DNA of 26,615 nt from Mariaggregatimicrobium sp964498785 (GTDB lineage: Bacteria > Zhuqueibacterota > Zhuqueibacteria > Thermofontimicrobiales > Thiofontviventaceae): the NCBI GenBank assembly GCA_964498785.1, contig CAZCJL010000099.1:1-26615 (forward strand). Reading direction: 5' to 3'. Shown here piece by piece: positions 7,267 through 15,044 of the stretch (position 1 is the stretch's first letter; each line of letters opens with the position of its first letter). A program made the position numbers and the translations under genes. Below the pieces are notes generated by a model. That model made no database searches, was not told where the DNA came from, and saw nothing but the letters and a program-made list of their open reading frames with translations.

Positions 7267-9680
7267 TGGACGGAAAATCATTGAACATAACCGAAGAAAA
7301 GCTGCATAAGCTCAAAGAGATTATTCCCGAAGCCTTTTCCGAAAACAAGATAGATTGGGAAAAGCTGAAAGCCGCCCTTGGCGATGATATAGAGTTTAAA
7401 AACGAACGGTATGTTTTAAATTGGGCGGGGAAATCTGATGCTTTCCGGGTGCTTCAATCTCCCACAACCGCTACCCTTGCGGCCTGTAAGGAAGAATCCG
7501 TTAATTTCGATAACACCGAAAACATTTTCATCGAAGGCGAGAATCTCCAAGTCCTTAAAATCCTCCAGAAATCCTACTTTGGCAAAATCAAAATGATTTA
7601 CATTGACCCGCCGTATAATACGGGCAATGACAATTTTATCTATCCGGATAAATTTTCAGAAACAAAAGAAGAATATTTAAGCCGCATTGGGGATAAAGAC
7701 GAAACCGGGTTTATGACCCGAGAGGGCTTGTTCCGGAAAAACAGCAAGGACAGCGGGCATTATCATTCAAACTGGCTTTCCATGATGTATCCGAGACTTT
7801 TTCTGGCAAGAAATTTATTGCGGGATGACGGGGTGATTTTCGTTTCTATTGATGATAATGAGGTGCATAATTTAAGACTGTTGATGAATGAAATGTATGG
7901 TGAAGAAAATTTTATTGCGGTTTTTCCATGGAGAAAAAGAACTGCTAAAAGTGATGTCCCATTTGGTATTTCACAGGATTTTGAATGGATTATAGCTTAC
8001 GCTAAACGGGCTTTTGAAGGCGGCAGATTAATTGAAAGAAAATATCATCATTCTGATGACTACCCTATTGGCTGGCGGCTTTCGGATTTAACTACACAAC
8101 GTAGTAAAGAAGAGCGTCCAAACTCTTTTTTTACAATGATAAATCCTAAAAATGGAGATAAATATCCAGCAAATCCAAACCGCGTATGGGGGGTAACTAA
8201 GGACACTTTCCCTGAATACTATAAGCGTGGTAAAATTGTTTTTCCAAAGGATTATGATTTTCTTAATATCTCGATACCAGCATATAGAGTATTTGAAACT
8301 GAAGATAAAGAAAAAAGCTTTAAAAAATATGGGACAGAGCAAAACAGATCCCCTGTATCTACTCTTTTACCTAGTGATATTGGACGAACTGAAGACGGAA
8401 CAAAAGAAATAGATGAATTATTTGAAAAGAAAGTCTTTCCCTTCTCCAAACCTTCTTCATTGATTAAGTTTCTTTGTAATATTGATGTTGAAGATGATGG
8501 AATAATATTAGACTTTTTCTCCGGCTCCTGCACCACCGCTCACGCAGTCCTATCACTTAACAAAGAAGACGGCGGCAGCCGAAAATTCATCTGCGTCCAG
8601 CTTCCTGAAAAATGCGATGAAAACTCCGAAGCCTACAAAGCCGGATATAAAACTATTGCCGAAATCGGCAAAGAGCGTATTCGCCGGGTAATCAGAACCC
8701 TCTCCCCCGGCCCCTCTCCCTTGACAGGGAAAGGGGAGAATGGGATACAGCAGAATCTTTTTGAACATTCGGCAAATCCGGCGGCGTTAAGTGAGCGGGG
8801 TGTATTTAAGTATAATCCAAAATTAACTGAACGGGCGCGGGAATTACGTAAAAATTCTACGCAGACAGAAAAGAAAATATGGGATGGTTTTCTCAAAGAT
8901 CGGCCAGGAGGATATAAATTTTTACGACAAAAACCCATTGGTAATTACATTCTTGATTTTTACTGCTCCGAACTCCTCCTTGCCGTTGAAATTGATGGTG
9001 ATATACATGAAACGAGAAAAGAATATGATGCCGAACGGGATAATTTTCTGAACAAATGCGGCATAAAGGTTATCAGGGTATCAAACACCGACGTTGAAAA
9101 TAACTTTGAAACAGTTAAACAAAATATTATGGCATTAGTATCTTCCGCTTCTCTAAATTCTGACCTCCCCCTGTCATGGGGGATAGATTCGGATTTCCCC
9201 CTGTCAAGGGGGATAGATTCGGATTTCCCCCTGTCAAGGGGGACTGTGACGGACCTCCCCCTGTCAAGGGGGACTGAGGGGGTTAGGGTTGGCTTTAAGG
9301 TTTTCAAATTACGGGAATCAAATTTCAAAATATGGCGGTCAAAGATAGATAATGAAGCGCAGCTTGTGGAACAGTTGCAGCAGCACCTTGAACCGCTGGA
9401 TGAAAACGCCAGAACCGAAGACGTCCTTTTCGAGCTTCTGTTAAAATCCGGCATTTCCCTTACCGCCAAAATCGAAGAAAAAGACGGTTGTTTTATCGTT
9501 AACGAAAATGAAATAGCCCTTATCCTTGATAAAGTCGATAAAAATATAATTAAAAAGGTTATTGAATTAGCGCCCCGAAAGGTCATTACTCTTGACCGGC
9601 TTTTCAATAAAAACGACCAGTTAAAAACAAATACCGCATTGCAGATGAAGGATGCGGGCATTGAATTTAAGGCGGTGTAG
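7266..9680 (+). CDS. mod: Type III RM methyltransferase (Mod) with in-frame DUF559 insertion
   Basis: The protein has 804 residues. Catalytic motif D114-P-P-Y117 (IYIDPPYNTGNDNF) comes first and the SAM motif DFFSGS near 416-421 follows, the beta-class order of type III Mod. The region between (about 215-400) is the target-recognition part. GYKTIAEIGKERIRRVI ends the conserved core near residue 477. The matching downstream part GFKVFKLRESNFKIW resumes near 676. The roughly 198 residues between them (8697-9290) are foreign to Mod: they hold a DUF559 nuclease-like domain and a decapeptide repeat. Without them the protein would be 606 residues, normal for the family. The frame is intact, so Mod may still fold. 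Mod supplies site recognition and adenine methylation and is required by Res. DUF6978 follows after two bases. Confidence 0.92.
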   Translation: MDGKSLNITEEKLHKLKEIIPEAFSENKIDWEKLKAALGDDIEFKNERYVLNWAGKSDAFRVLQSPTTATLAACKEESVNFDNTENIFIEGENLQVLKILQKSYFGKIKMIYIDPPYNTGNDNFIYPDKFSETKEEYLSRIGDKDETGFMTREGLFRKNSKDSGHYHSNWLSMMYPRLFLARNLLRDDGVIFVSIDDNEVHNLRLLMNEMYGEENFIAVFPWRKRTAKSDVPFGISQDFEWIIAYAKRAFEGGRLIERKYHHSDDYPIGWRLSDLTTQRSKEERPNSFFTMINPKNGDKYPANPNRVWGVTKDTFPEYYKRGKIVFPKDYDFLNISIPAYRVFETEDKEKSFKKYGTEQNRSPVSTLLPSDIGRTEDGTKEIDELFEKKVFPFSKPSSLIKFLCNIDVEDDGIILDFFSGSCTTAHAVLSLNKEDGGSRKFICVQLPEKCDENSEAYKAGYKTIAEIGKERIRRVIRTLSPGPSPLTGKGENGIQQNLFEHSANPAALSERGVFKYNPKLTERARELRKNSTQTEKKIWDGFLKDRPGGYKFLRQKPIGNYILDFYCSELLLAVEIDGDIHETRKEYDAERDNFLNKCGIKVIRVSNTDVENNFETVKQNIMALVSSASLNSDLPLSWGIDSDFPLSRGIDSDFPLSRGTVTDLPLSRGTEGVRVGFKVFKLRESNFKIWRSKIDNEAQLVEQLQQHLEPLDENARTEDVLFELLLKSGISLTAKIEEKDGCFIVNENEIALILDKVDKNIIKKVIELAPRKVITLDRLFNKNDQLKTNTALQMKDAGIEFKAV
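8697..9290 (+). mobile_element. In-frame DUF559 insertion inside mod
   Basis: The insertion starts with a C-rich stretch encoding SPGPSPLTGKGE and containing CCCTTGACAGGG (8718-8729). Bases from about 8805 to 9130 encode a DUF559/Vsr-like domain: YNPKLTERARELRKN, GGYKFLRQKPIGNYILDFYC, EIDGDIH. The DFYC and EIDGDIH segments hold the expected acidic and histidine catalytic residues. Four 30-bp repeats carrying the inverted motif CCCTGTCAAGGG follow, then GGGGGTTAGGG. Total length is close to 594 bp, a multiple of three, so the host frame survives. The arrangement looks like a homing-type or repeat-mobilised nuclease; the mechanism is unknown. Confidence 0.75.
9151..9270 (+). repeat. Four tandem 30-bp repeats at the right edge of the DUF559 insertion
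   Basis: Units are 9151-9180, 9181-9210, 9211-9240 and 9241-9270. The middle two are identical; the outer two are diverged in their first half. Each ends in CCCTGTCAAGGG (CATGGG in the first). In the mod frame they encode a decapeptide of the form GIDSDFPLSR. Period and frame are kept. Confidence 0.92.
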
Positions 9681-9685
9681 GAATG
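9543..9685 (+). repeat. mod-tail repeat, copy A (native 3' end of mod)
   Basis: This encodes the Mod C terminus ending LKTNTALQMKDAGIEFKAV, its stop, two bases and the ATG of the next gene. It aligns without gaps to 10954-11096 with about 133/143 identities by eye, and its last 70 or so bases to 12320-12391 with about 67/72. Confidence 0.92.
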
Positions 9686-10159
9686 ATTTATTTCACCGAT
9701 AATGAAATTGAAAGTCTCATGGCTGAAGAAAAGGTGTTTAATGGTACTATTGAAGACATCTTGGCTTTTAAGGAATCTGATGGTCATAAAAGAGCTTCAA
9801 TAGAAATGAAACGTTCTGATGGCGCTAAATTTATTGTAAAACTTCGCCAAAGCCTTCAAAACATCAATGATTTTTCTGCCATATTTGCTTTTCAGCCAAA
9901 AGGAAGCAATAAGGATTTTAAATTGCGAAGATATAATGGTAAAAACCAGGAACATACGAATAAACTGGAAGGCAATAAATTTTATGGATTCCATATTCAT
10001 ATTGCTACACAGCGCTACCAGGATGCAGGCAAAAAAGAAGAAAGTTATGCAGAAAAAACCACACGGTTCGGCGATATAAAAAGCGCATTAAAGTGCCTTC
10101 TGCAAGACTGTAATATAAAAACAAATCCAAATCCTCAAACAAGCTTGTTTAGCGAATAG
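9683..10159 (+). CDS. DUF6978-like protein of unknown function
   Basis: The protein has 158 residues, soluble, with no signal or membrane segment. Recognisable segments are IEMKRSDGAKFIVKLRQS, DFSAIFAFQPKGSNKDFKLRRYNGK and FYGFHIHIATQRYQ, ending in a low-complexity tail (NPNPQTSLFSE). I recall this pattern as the DUF6978 family; no activity is known to me. It starts two bases after the mod stop, so translation is probably coupled to mod. It is followed 12 bases later by the DUF1828/1829-like gene, and the two likely form a functional pair. This pair is the first cargo between mod and res. Confidence 0.6.
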   Translation: MIYFTDNEIESLMAEEKVFNGTIEDILAFKESDGHKRASIEMKRSDGAKFIVKLRQSLQNINDFSAIFAFQPKGSNKDFKLRRYNGKNQEHTNKLEGNKFYGFHIHIATQRYQDAGKKEESYAEKTTRFGDIKSALKCLLQDCNIKTNPNPQTSLFSE

Positions 10160-10171
10160 GAGGATGTTAAC

Positions 10172-10942
10172 ATGGTTCTAACTGAAATACAAGAAAAATT
10201 AAGAAACACTGTTTCATCCGAGATTTCCTTATTGGATGAAGGGGTGAATCGATACCGTGTATTTACACCTTTTGAATTTGAAGACGGCGATCATTTCTCA
10301 ATCATTTTAAAGAAAATTGATGACTCTTTTGTTTTTACTGACGAAGCGCATACCTTGATGCACATGAGCTACGACATGGACATTTCTGTTTTAAGAAAAG
10401 GGAATAGGCAAAAGATACTGACAAATATCCTTGCAAATTTTGGTATTGAGGAAAATGACGGCGAACTTTTTATAAAAGCCTCTTTAAATGATTTGGGTGG
10501 GTCTTTTTATAACTTTTTACAGGCGCTTGTCAAAATTACAGACTTGAATTATCTGAGCAAAGAGCAGGTTCGTTCAACATTTTATGAGGATTTCCGTGAG
10601 TTAGTCACAAGCTCTGTTCCCGCAGAAAGGATTACATTTGATTATGCGCATCCTGAATTTGATAAGGAAAAGAAATACATAGTCGATTGCCGAATTAACG
10701 GCATGCCTAAGCCTGTCTATTTATTCGCTGTACCCAACTCCAATAAATGCAGGGATGTAATGATTTCGATGTACCAGTTTGAACGCTGGGGCATAAAGTT
10801 TCATTCGATTACCATATTTGAAGATCAGGAGACAATAAACAGGCGTGTCTTGGCAAAGTTTAGTGATATCGGTGAAAAACAATTTTCATCGCTTTTATCC
10901 AATAAAGAAAGAATCAAAAATTATCTTGAAGAACAGGTTTAA
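10172..10942 (+). CDS. DUF1828/DUF1829 domain protein
   Basis: The protein has 256 residues. The N-terminal 95 (VNRYRVFTPFEFEDGDHFSIILKK, FVFTDEAHTLMHMSYD) fit DUF1828. The C-terminal half (KYIVDCRINGMPKPVYLFAVPNS, SITIFEDQETINR) fits the DUF1829 partner domain often fused to it. The latter has a beta-rich, nuclease-like appearance but no catalytic residues I can name. A strong AGGAGG precedes the ATG by seven bases (10159-10164), unlike its coupled neighbours, so it can be translated on its own. Function unknown; pairing with the DUF6978-like protein suggests a toxin-antitoxin or accessory defence role, which is inference. Confidence 0.65.
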   Translation: MVLTEIQEKLRNTVSSEISLLDEGVNRYRVFTPFEFEDGDHFSIILKKIDDSFVFTDEAHTLMHMSYDMDISVLRKGNRQKILTNILANFGIEENDGELFIKASLNDLGGSFYNFLQALVKITDLNYLSKEQVRSTFYEDFRELVTSSVPAERITFDYAHPEFDKEKKYIVDCRINGMPKPVYLFAVPNSNKCRDVMISMYQFERWGIKFHSITIFEDQETINRRVLAKFSDIGEKQFSSLLSNKERIKNYLEEQV

Positions 10943-10950
10943 GCTGAAAA

Positions 10951-11091
10951 ATGAATATAATGAAAAAGGTTATTGAATTGGCGCCCAGAAAGGTCATCAC
11001 CCTTGACCGGCTTTTTAATAAAAACGACCGGCTAAAAACAAATACCGCATTGCAGATGAAGGATGCGGGAATTGAATTCAAGGCGGTGTAG
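10951..11091 (+). pseudogene. Orphan mod 3'-terminal fragment before fic
   Basis: A 46-codon frame (MNIMKKVIEL...) that is the C terminus of a Mod protein without the rest. It differs from the native Mod tail by only a few residues, while most DNA differences are silent. That indicates it came from a diverged, once-functional mod gene. It ends TAG-GA-ATG, exactly as native mod does before DUF6978. It may still be translated and serve only to couple translation into fic. Confidence 0.85.
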
Positions 11092-11096
11092 GAATG
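10954..11096 (+). repeat. mod-tail repeat, copy B
   Basis: A 143-bp copy of the mod 3' end plus the two-base spacer and the fic start codon, aligned gap-free with copy A at 9543-9685. Confidence 0.92.
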
Positions 11097-12209
11097 AAAC
11101 CTTTTGTCCCCCATGAATTGCCACCGGAAAATCTGGATTGGAAAAAATTAGTGCCGCCTATCGGCAAGGCGAACGCCGCAATCGCCAGATATGATGGACT
11201 GTTGCAAAGTTTAATTAATCCGGCTGTCCTGCTTTCTCCCATGACGACCAATGAAGCGGTTTTATCTTCACGGATTGAAGGAACGCAGGCTTCGTTAGGA
11301 GAGGTTCTTGAACACGATGCCGGACTTGATACCGGGAAATCAGCCTCAATAAATGAAGACATAAAAGAAATAAGTAATTATCGAAAAGTTTTAAGGATTG
11401 CCGAGGATGAATTAAAAAAACGCCCAATCAGTCTTGGTTTTATAAAAAGCCTCCATGAGGTTTTACTTGACAGCGTCCGTGGCAAAAACAAGGAACCGGG
11501 GCTATTCAGAAAAGATCAAAACTGGATAGGGAAAAAAGGCACACCCATTGAAAATGCCCGTTTTGTACCTCCTGCCCCGTTTATTTTGCAGGAGCATTTG
11601 GAAAAATGGGAAAAATTCTTATGGCAGGATAATTTCTCCGATCCTCTGGTACAGCTTGCTATTGTCCATGCCCAATTTGAAATACTACACCCCTTTATGG
11701 ACGGAAACGGCCGTATCGGCAGGCTGCTTATTCCGCTGTTTCTTTACATGAAGAAATCTCTTAATAGTCCCATGTTTTATTTGAGCGAGTATCTGGAAAC
11801 GCACCGGGACGAGTATTACGACGGCTTATTGGCGATTACCTCGGACAACAACTGGCAGGGCTGGCTAGAATATTTCCTGCAGGCCATTATAATACAATCA
11901 GATACAAATATATCAAAAGCAAAGGATATTCTCCGGTTATATGAGAATTTGAACGATAAATTTATTAATACAACCCATTCGCAATATGCCGTTCCTGCTC
12001 TTGATACTTTCTTCAAGGCCCCCATTATCAACACCGTTGATTTCATTAAACTTTCCGGTATCCCGAACAAAGTAACCGTTAATGATTTATTACGGAAACT
12101 GGCAAAAATTGATATTATCAAAACCTTACGGAAAGGCCGGGGAAGAATGCCGACAGTATACGCTTTGCCGGATTTGCTTAACATAGCTGAAGGGAAAAAA
12201 ATTCTATGA
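11094..12209 (+). CDS. Fic-domain AMPylase-type protein with N-terminal inhibitory motif
   Basis: The protein has 371 residues. The Fic_N region holds SSRIEG at 58-63, matching the (S/T)xxxE(G/N) inhibitory helix that blocks the ATP site in class II Fic proteins. The catalytic loop HPFMDGNGRIGR (199-210) is complete, with H199, D203, N205, R207 and R210, so nucleotidyl transfer should be possible. The C-terminal 80 residues (FIKLSGIPNKVTVNDLLRKL ... KGRGRMPTVYAL) look like a winged helix-turn-helix, suggesting DNA binding or autoregulation. Its partner or target cannot be read from sequence. It follows the orphan mod tail with the same two-base spacing seen after mod. In this context it is probably a defence or stress effector carried as cargo. 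Confidence 0.88.
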   Translation: MKPFVPHELPPENLDWKKLVPPIGKANAAIARYDGLLQSLINPAVLLSPMTTNEAVLSSRIEGTQASLGEVLEHDAGLDTGKSASINEDIKEISNYRKVLRIAEDELKKRPISLGFIKSLHEVLLDSVRGKNKEPGLFRKDQNWIGKKGTPIENARFVPPAPFILQEHLEKWEKFLWQDNFSDPLVQLAIVHAQFEILHPFMDGNGRIGRLLIPLFLYMKKSLNSPMFYLSEYLETHRDEYYDGLLAITSDNNWQGWLEYFLQAIIIQSDTNISKAKDILRLYENLNDKFINTTHSQYAVPALDTFFKAPIINTVDFIKLSGIPNKVTVNDLLRKLAKIDIIKTLRKGRGRMPTVYALPDLLNIAEGKKIL

Positions 12210-12319
12210 TTTTGAGTAAAGTGAGATATCCGCAAAGCAATTTGCGTAAGTTATTTTGTGTTTTGATTTACGCTAAACCCTTTGTGATTGCCGGACTTTA
12301 CGCTAATTCAAGTAAATTA

Positions 12320-12391
12320 AAAAACGACCGGCTAAAAACAAATACCGCATTGCAGATGAAAGATGCGGGAATTGAATTTAAGGCGGTGTAA
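12320..12391 (+). repeat. mod-tail repeat, copy C (short)
   Basis: The final 72 bases of a mod gene, ending LKTNTALQMKDAGIEFKAV and TAA. About 69/72 identical to copy B and 67/72 to copy A by eye. It is followed immediately by the ATG of the PHP-ATPase gene (12393). The 110 bases before it, after fic, are unrelated to mod and contain TTTACGCTAA twice. Confidence 0.88.
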
Positions 12392-12392
12392 C

Positions 12393-15044
12393 ATGTCAGA
12401 AAACAACAATATTTTTAAAAACGGTTCTGTATGGCTGAAAGCTGATTTTCACATGCACACAAGGGCGGATAAGGAATTTAAATTCGAGGGGAAAGACAAC
12501 CAATACGTCAATCTGTTCATTGAAAAACTTGAATCAACAAACACAGGTATTGGGGTAATTACAAACCACAATAAATTTGATAATAATGAATATAAAGCGT
12601 TACGGAAATTAGCCAACAAGAAGGGTATTTACCTGCTGGCAGGTGTAGAGCTATCGGTAAATGACGGCTCAAATGGGATTCATGCACTGATTGTTTTCGA
12701 CTACAGCAAATGGGTAATAAATAGTGATAATTTTATTGACCAATTTCTTAATTCGGCTTTTGAAGGAATAAGCAATCGCGAGAACAGTAACACACGATGC
12801 AAATACAATCTTTCAGAATTGTTTAAGAAACTTGATGAACACAGAAAACATGGTAGGGACTCGTTTATTGTAATGGCTCATATTGAACAGGATTGCGGTT
12901 TTTGCAAGGAGCTGGACGGCGGCAGGATAACCCAGCTTGTAAAAGATGAACATTTTAAAAAGAACGTTTTTGCCTTCCAAAAATTAAGGACAAATGATTT
13001 AAAAAGGAACCTGATTACCTGGTTTGGTGGTGAAATAAATTTGCCGGCCTTTGTAGAAGGTTCAGATTGTAAAAATATTGATGAAATCGGTATCTGCGGA
13101 AAACAAAAGGATGAAAATGGACACGATAATGATAAAACATGTTATTTAAAAATTGGGGATTTTAATTTTGAAGCCGTGAAATATTCCTTAATAGATATGA
13201 CAAATCGTTTGGCAACAGAAAAGCTAACTATTAACAACTCTTTCATTAAATCAATTTCTTTTGAAGGCGGCCTGCTCAATGATACCGAATTGGATTTCTC
13301 ACCTGAACTAAACAGCTTTATCGGAATCAGGGGTAGCGGTAAATCATCAATACTGGAAATTTTAAGATATACGCTTGGTATTTCTTTAAGCAATCAGGCA
13401 AGCGATAAAAACTATAAAAACGGCCTTATCGAGCATGTTCTGAAAAGCGGCGGTAAAGTTATTGTTGATATCGTTAATAACCTTAAAAAAGAATATAGAA
13501 TTGAAAAAATATACGGGCAGAAAGAAGATATATATGAAAACAATACAAGGATAGATGTACCTTCGATTGATACAGTTTTTCAAACTCCGGTATACTTCGG
13601 CCAGAAAGACCTTTCCAGTAAGCATATTGATTTTGAAGCTGACCTGGTTAGAAAACTTATTGGCAACCGACTGGACGGCATTAAACAGAAACAAAACCAG
13701 GAAATATCTGAAATTGAAGAGATAATTAGTCAACTTAAAAAACTTGAAAATCTTGATGAAGTAAAAAAGGAAATTGAAGCAAGCATTAAAGATGCCCAAT
13801 ACAAGCTCAAGGAATTTAAAGAAAAAGGAGTGGAAGAAAAACTTAAACAACAGAGCAAATTCGAGTCTGATATTTCAAGATTTAATGAATTTATCAGTGA
13901 ATTGTCAAATTATCAAAATTCATTACATGGCCTGATTAATAACTATCAACATTTTTTTCAAAAAGCTGCTTTTGAATCTGATGAAAACAAGGATATATTC
14001 GCCCAAGCAGATAAGGTATTTAGGAATATATCTGAGGATTTCCACAAGTTAAATGCGATTAAAGCAAGCACTGATGGCAATATAACAGAATTTAAAAAGC
14101 TTTATGATAAACTTGAGGAAAAAAAGGAAAATCTAAAAGAAGATTTCGCAAAAATTAAACGTGACATTAATGTTCCGAATTTGAGTCCTGACGACTTTTT
14201 GAAATTGAACCGGATAATAGAAACATCAAAATTAAAACTCGTTGAAATAGACAAGTCGGAAAAAAAGAAAAATGACCTGAATAAATCACTCAACGATAAA
14301 ATATCCGAACTAAACAAATTATGGCATGAAGAATATAAAATTCTTGAGCAAGAAGTTTCCCGTATAAATGAATATGAAAGCAGCCTGTCCATTTCCGTCG
14401 AATATAAAGGCCGAAAAGATATTTTCGACACAAAATTGAGACAAGTGTTTTCAGGCTCGGGAATCAGAAGCGCGACCTACGATAACATTAAATCACAATA
14501 CATGGACTTCATCGAAATATATCGAGACCTTGATTCAATTAATTCGAAGCTTAATATCAGCGAAAATCTGATAGGTGAATTAAAAAAACGGTTTATAGAA
14601 AACATTTTTGAATTGTTGACATTCCGTATAGAGGATAGATTTACGATTAAGTATAACAATAAACCACTGGGAGACCATTCTTTGGGACAGAGAGCAACCG
14701 CACTCATTTTGTTCCTTTTAGCCCAGAAAGAAACTGATGTATTAATAATTGACCAACCTGAGGATGATTTGGACAATCAAACAATTTATGAAGACGTAAT
14801 AAAGCAGATAAAATCTTTAAAGGGGGATATGCAGTTTATATTTGCAACGCACAACGCGAACATACCAGTGCTGGGTGACAGCGAAAAAATTGTTGCATGT
14901 AATTATTCAGAGTCAAAAATACATACAATAGCTGGTACCATCGACAATCCTGAAACACAGGAGCAAATAGTAACTATTATGGAAGGCGGAAAAGAAGCAT
15001 TTAACCGTCGTAAAAACATATATGAATTATGGAGTAAAAAATAA
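12393..15044 (+). CDS. PHP-domain plus SMC/ABC-type ATPase, TrlF-like
   Basis: I choose the ATG at 12393 (883 residues). The ten extra codons of the longer frame overlap the mod-tail repeat. The N-terminal PHP-type phosphoesterase region has H20-M-H22 (ADFHMHTRADKEF), GVITNHNKFDN and LLAGVELSV, the metal-binding segments of that fold. Walker A is GIRGSGKSS (311-319). A long charged coiled-coil region follows (about 430-690). The ABC signature SLGQRA starts at 763, Walker B is VLIIDQPEDDLD (about 784-795) and the switch histidine lies in ATHN near 820. This matches proteins annotated as the TrlF family of AAA-like ATPases. PHP plus SMC-type ATPase suggests an ATP-gated nuclease or phosphatase in defence. 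It overlaps the next gene by one base (TAATG). Confidence 0.82.
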   Translation: MSENNNIFKNGSVWLKADFHMHTRADKEFKFEGKDNQYVNLFIEKLESTNTGIGVITNHNKFDNNEYKALRKLANKKGIYLLAGVELSVNDGSNGIHALIVFDYSKWVINSDNFIDQFLNSAFEGISNRENSNTRCKYNLSELFKKLDEHRKHGRDSFIVMAHIEQDCGFCKELDGGRITQLVKDEHFKKNVFAFQKLRTNDLKRNLITWFGGEINLPAFVEGSDCKNIDEIGICGKQKDENGHDNDKTCYLKIGDFNFEAVKYSLIDMTNRLATEKLTINNSFIKSISFEGGLLNDTELDFSPELNSFIGIRGSGKSSILEILRYTLGISLSNQASDKNYKNGLIEHVLKSGGKVIVDIVNNLKKEYRIEKIYGQKEDIYENNTRIDVPSIDTVFQTPVYFGQKDLSSKHIDFEADLVRKLIGNRLDGIKQKQNQEISEIEEIISQLKKLENLDEVKKEIEASIKDAQYKLKEFKEKGVEEKLKQQSKFESDISRFNEFISELSNYQNSLHGLINNYQHFFQKAAFESDENKDIFAQADKVFRNISEDFHKLNAIKASTDGNITEFKKLYDKLEEKKENLKEDFAKIKRDINVPNLSPDDFLKLNRIIETSKLKLVEIDKSEKKKNDLNKSLNDKISELNKLWHEEYKILEQEVSRINEYESSLSISVEYKGRKDIFDTKLRQVFSGSGIRSATYDNIKSQYMDFIEIYRDLDSINSKLNISENLIGELKKRFIENIFELLTFRIEDRFTIKYNNKPLGDHSLGQRATALILFLLAQKETDVLIIDQPEDDLDNQTIYEDVIKQIKSLKGDMQFIFATHNANIPVLGDSEKIVACNYSESKIHTIAGTIDNPETQEQIVTIMEGGKEAFNRRKNIYELWSKK

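Noticed and set aside
9151..9270. CRISPR-like array from the 30-bp periodicity
   Set aside because: Units are contiguous with no unique spacers, lie in a coding frame, and no cas genes are nearby.
8960..9787. Open frame of 275 codons on the minus strand
   Set aside because: It is antisense to the DUF559 insert, the mod end and the start of DUF6978. Its repeats (VPLDRGKSES) are the complement of the 30-bp units. The plus-strand frame has recognisable domains throughout.
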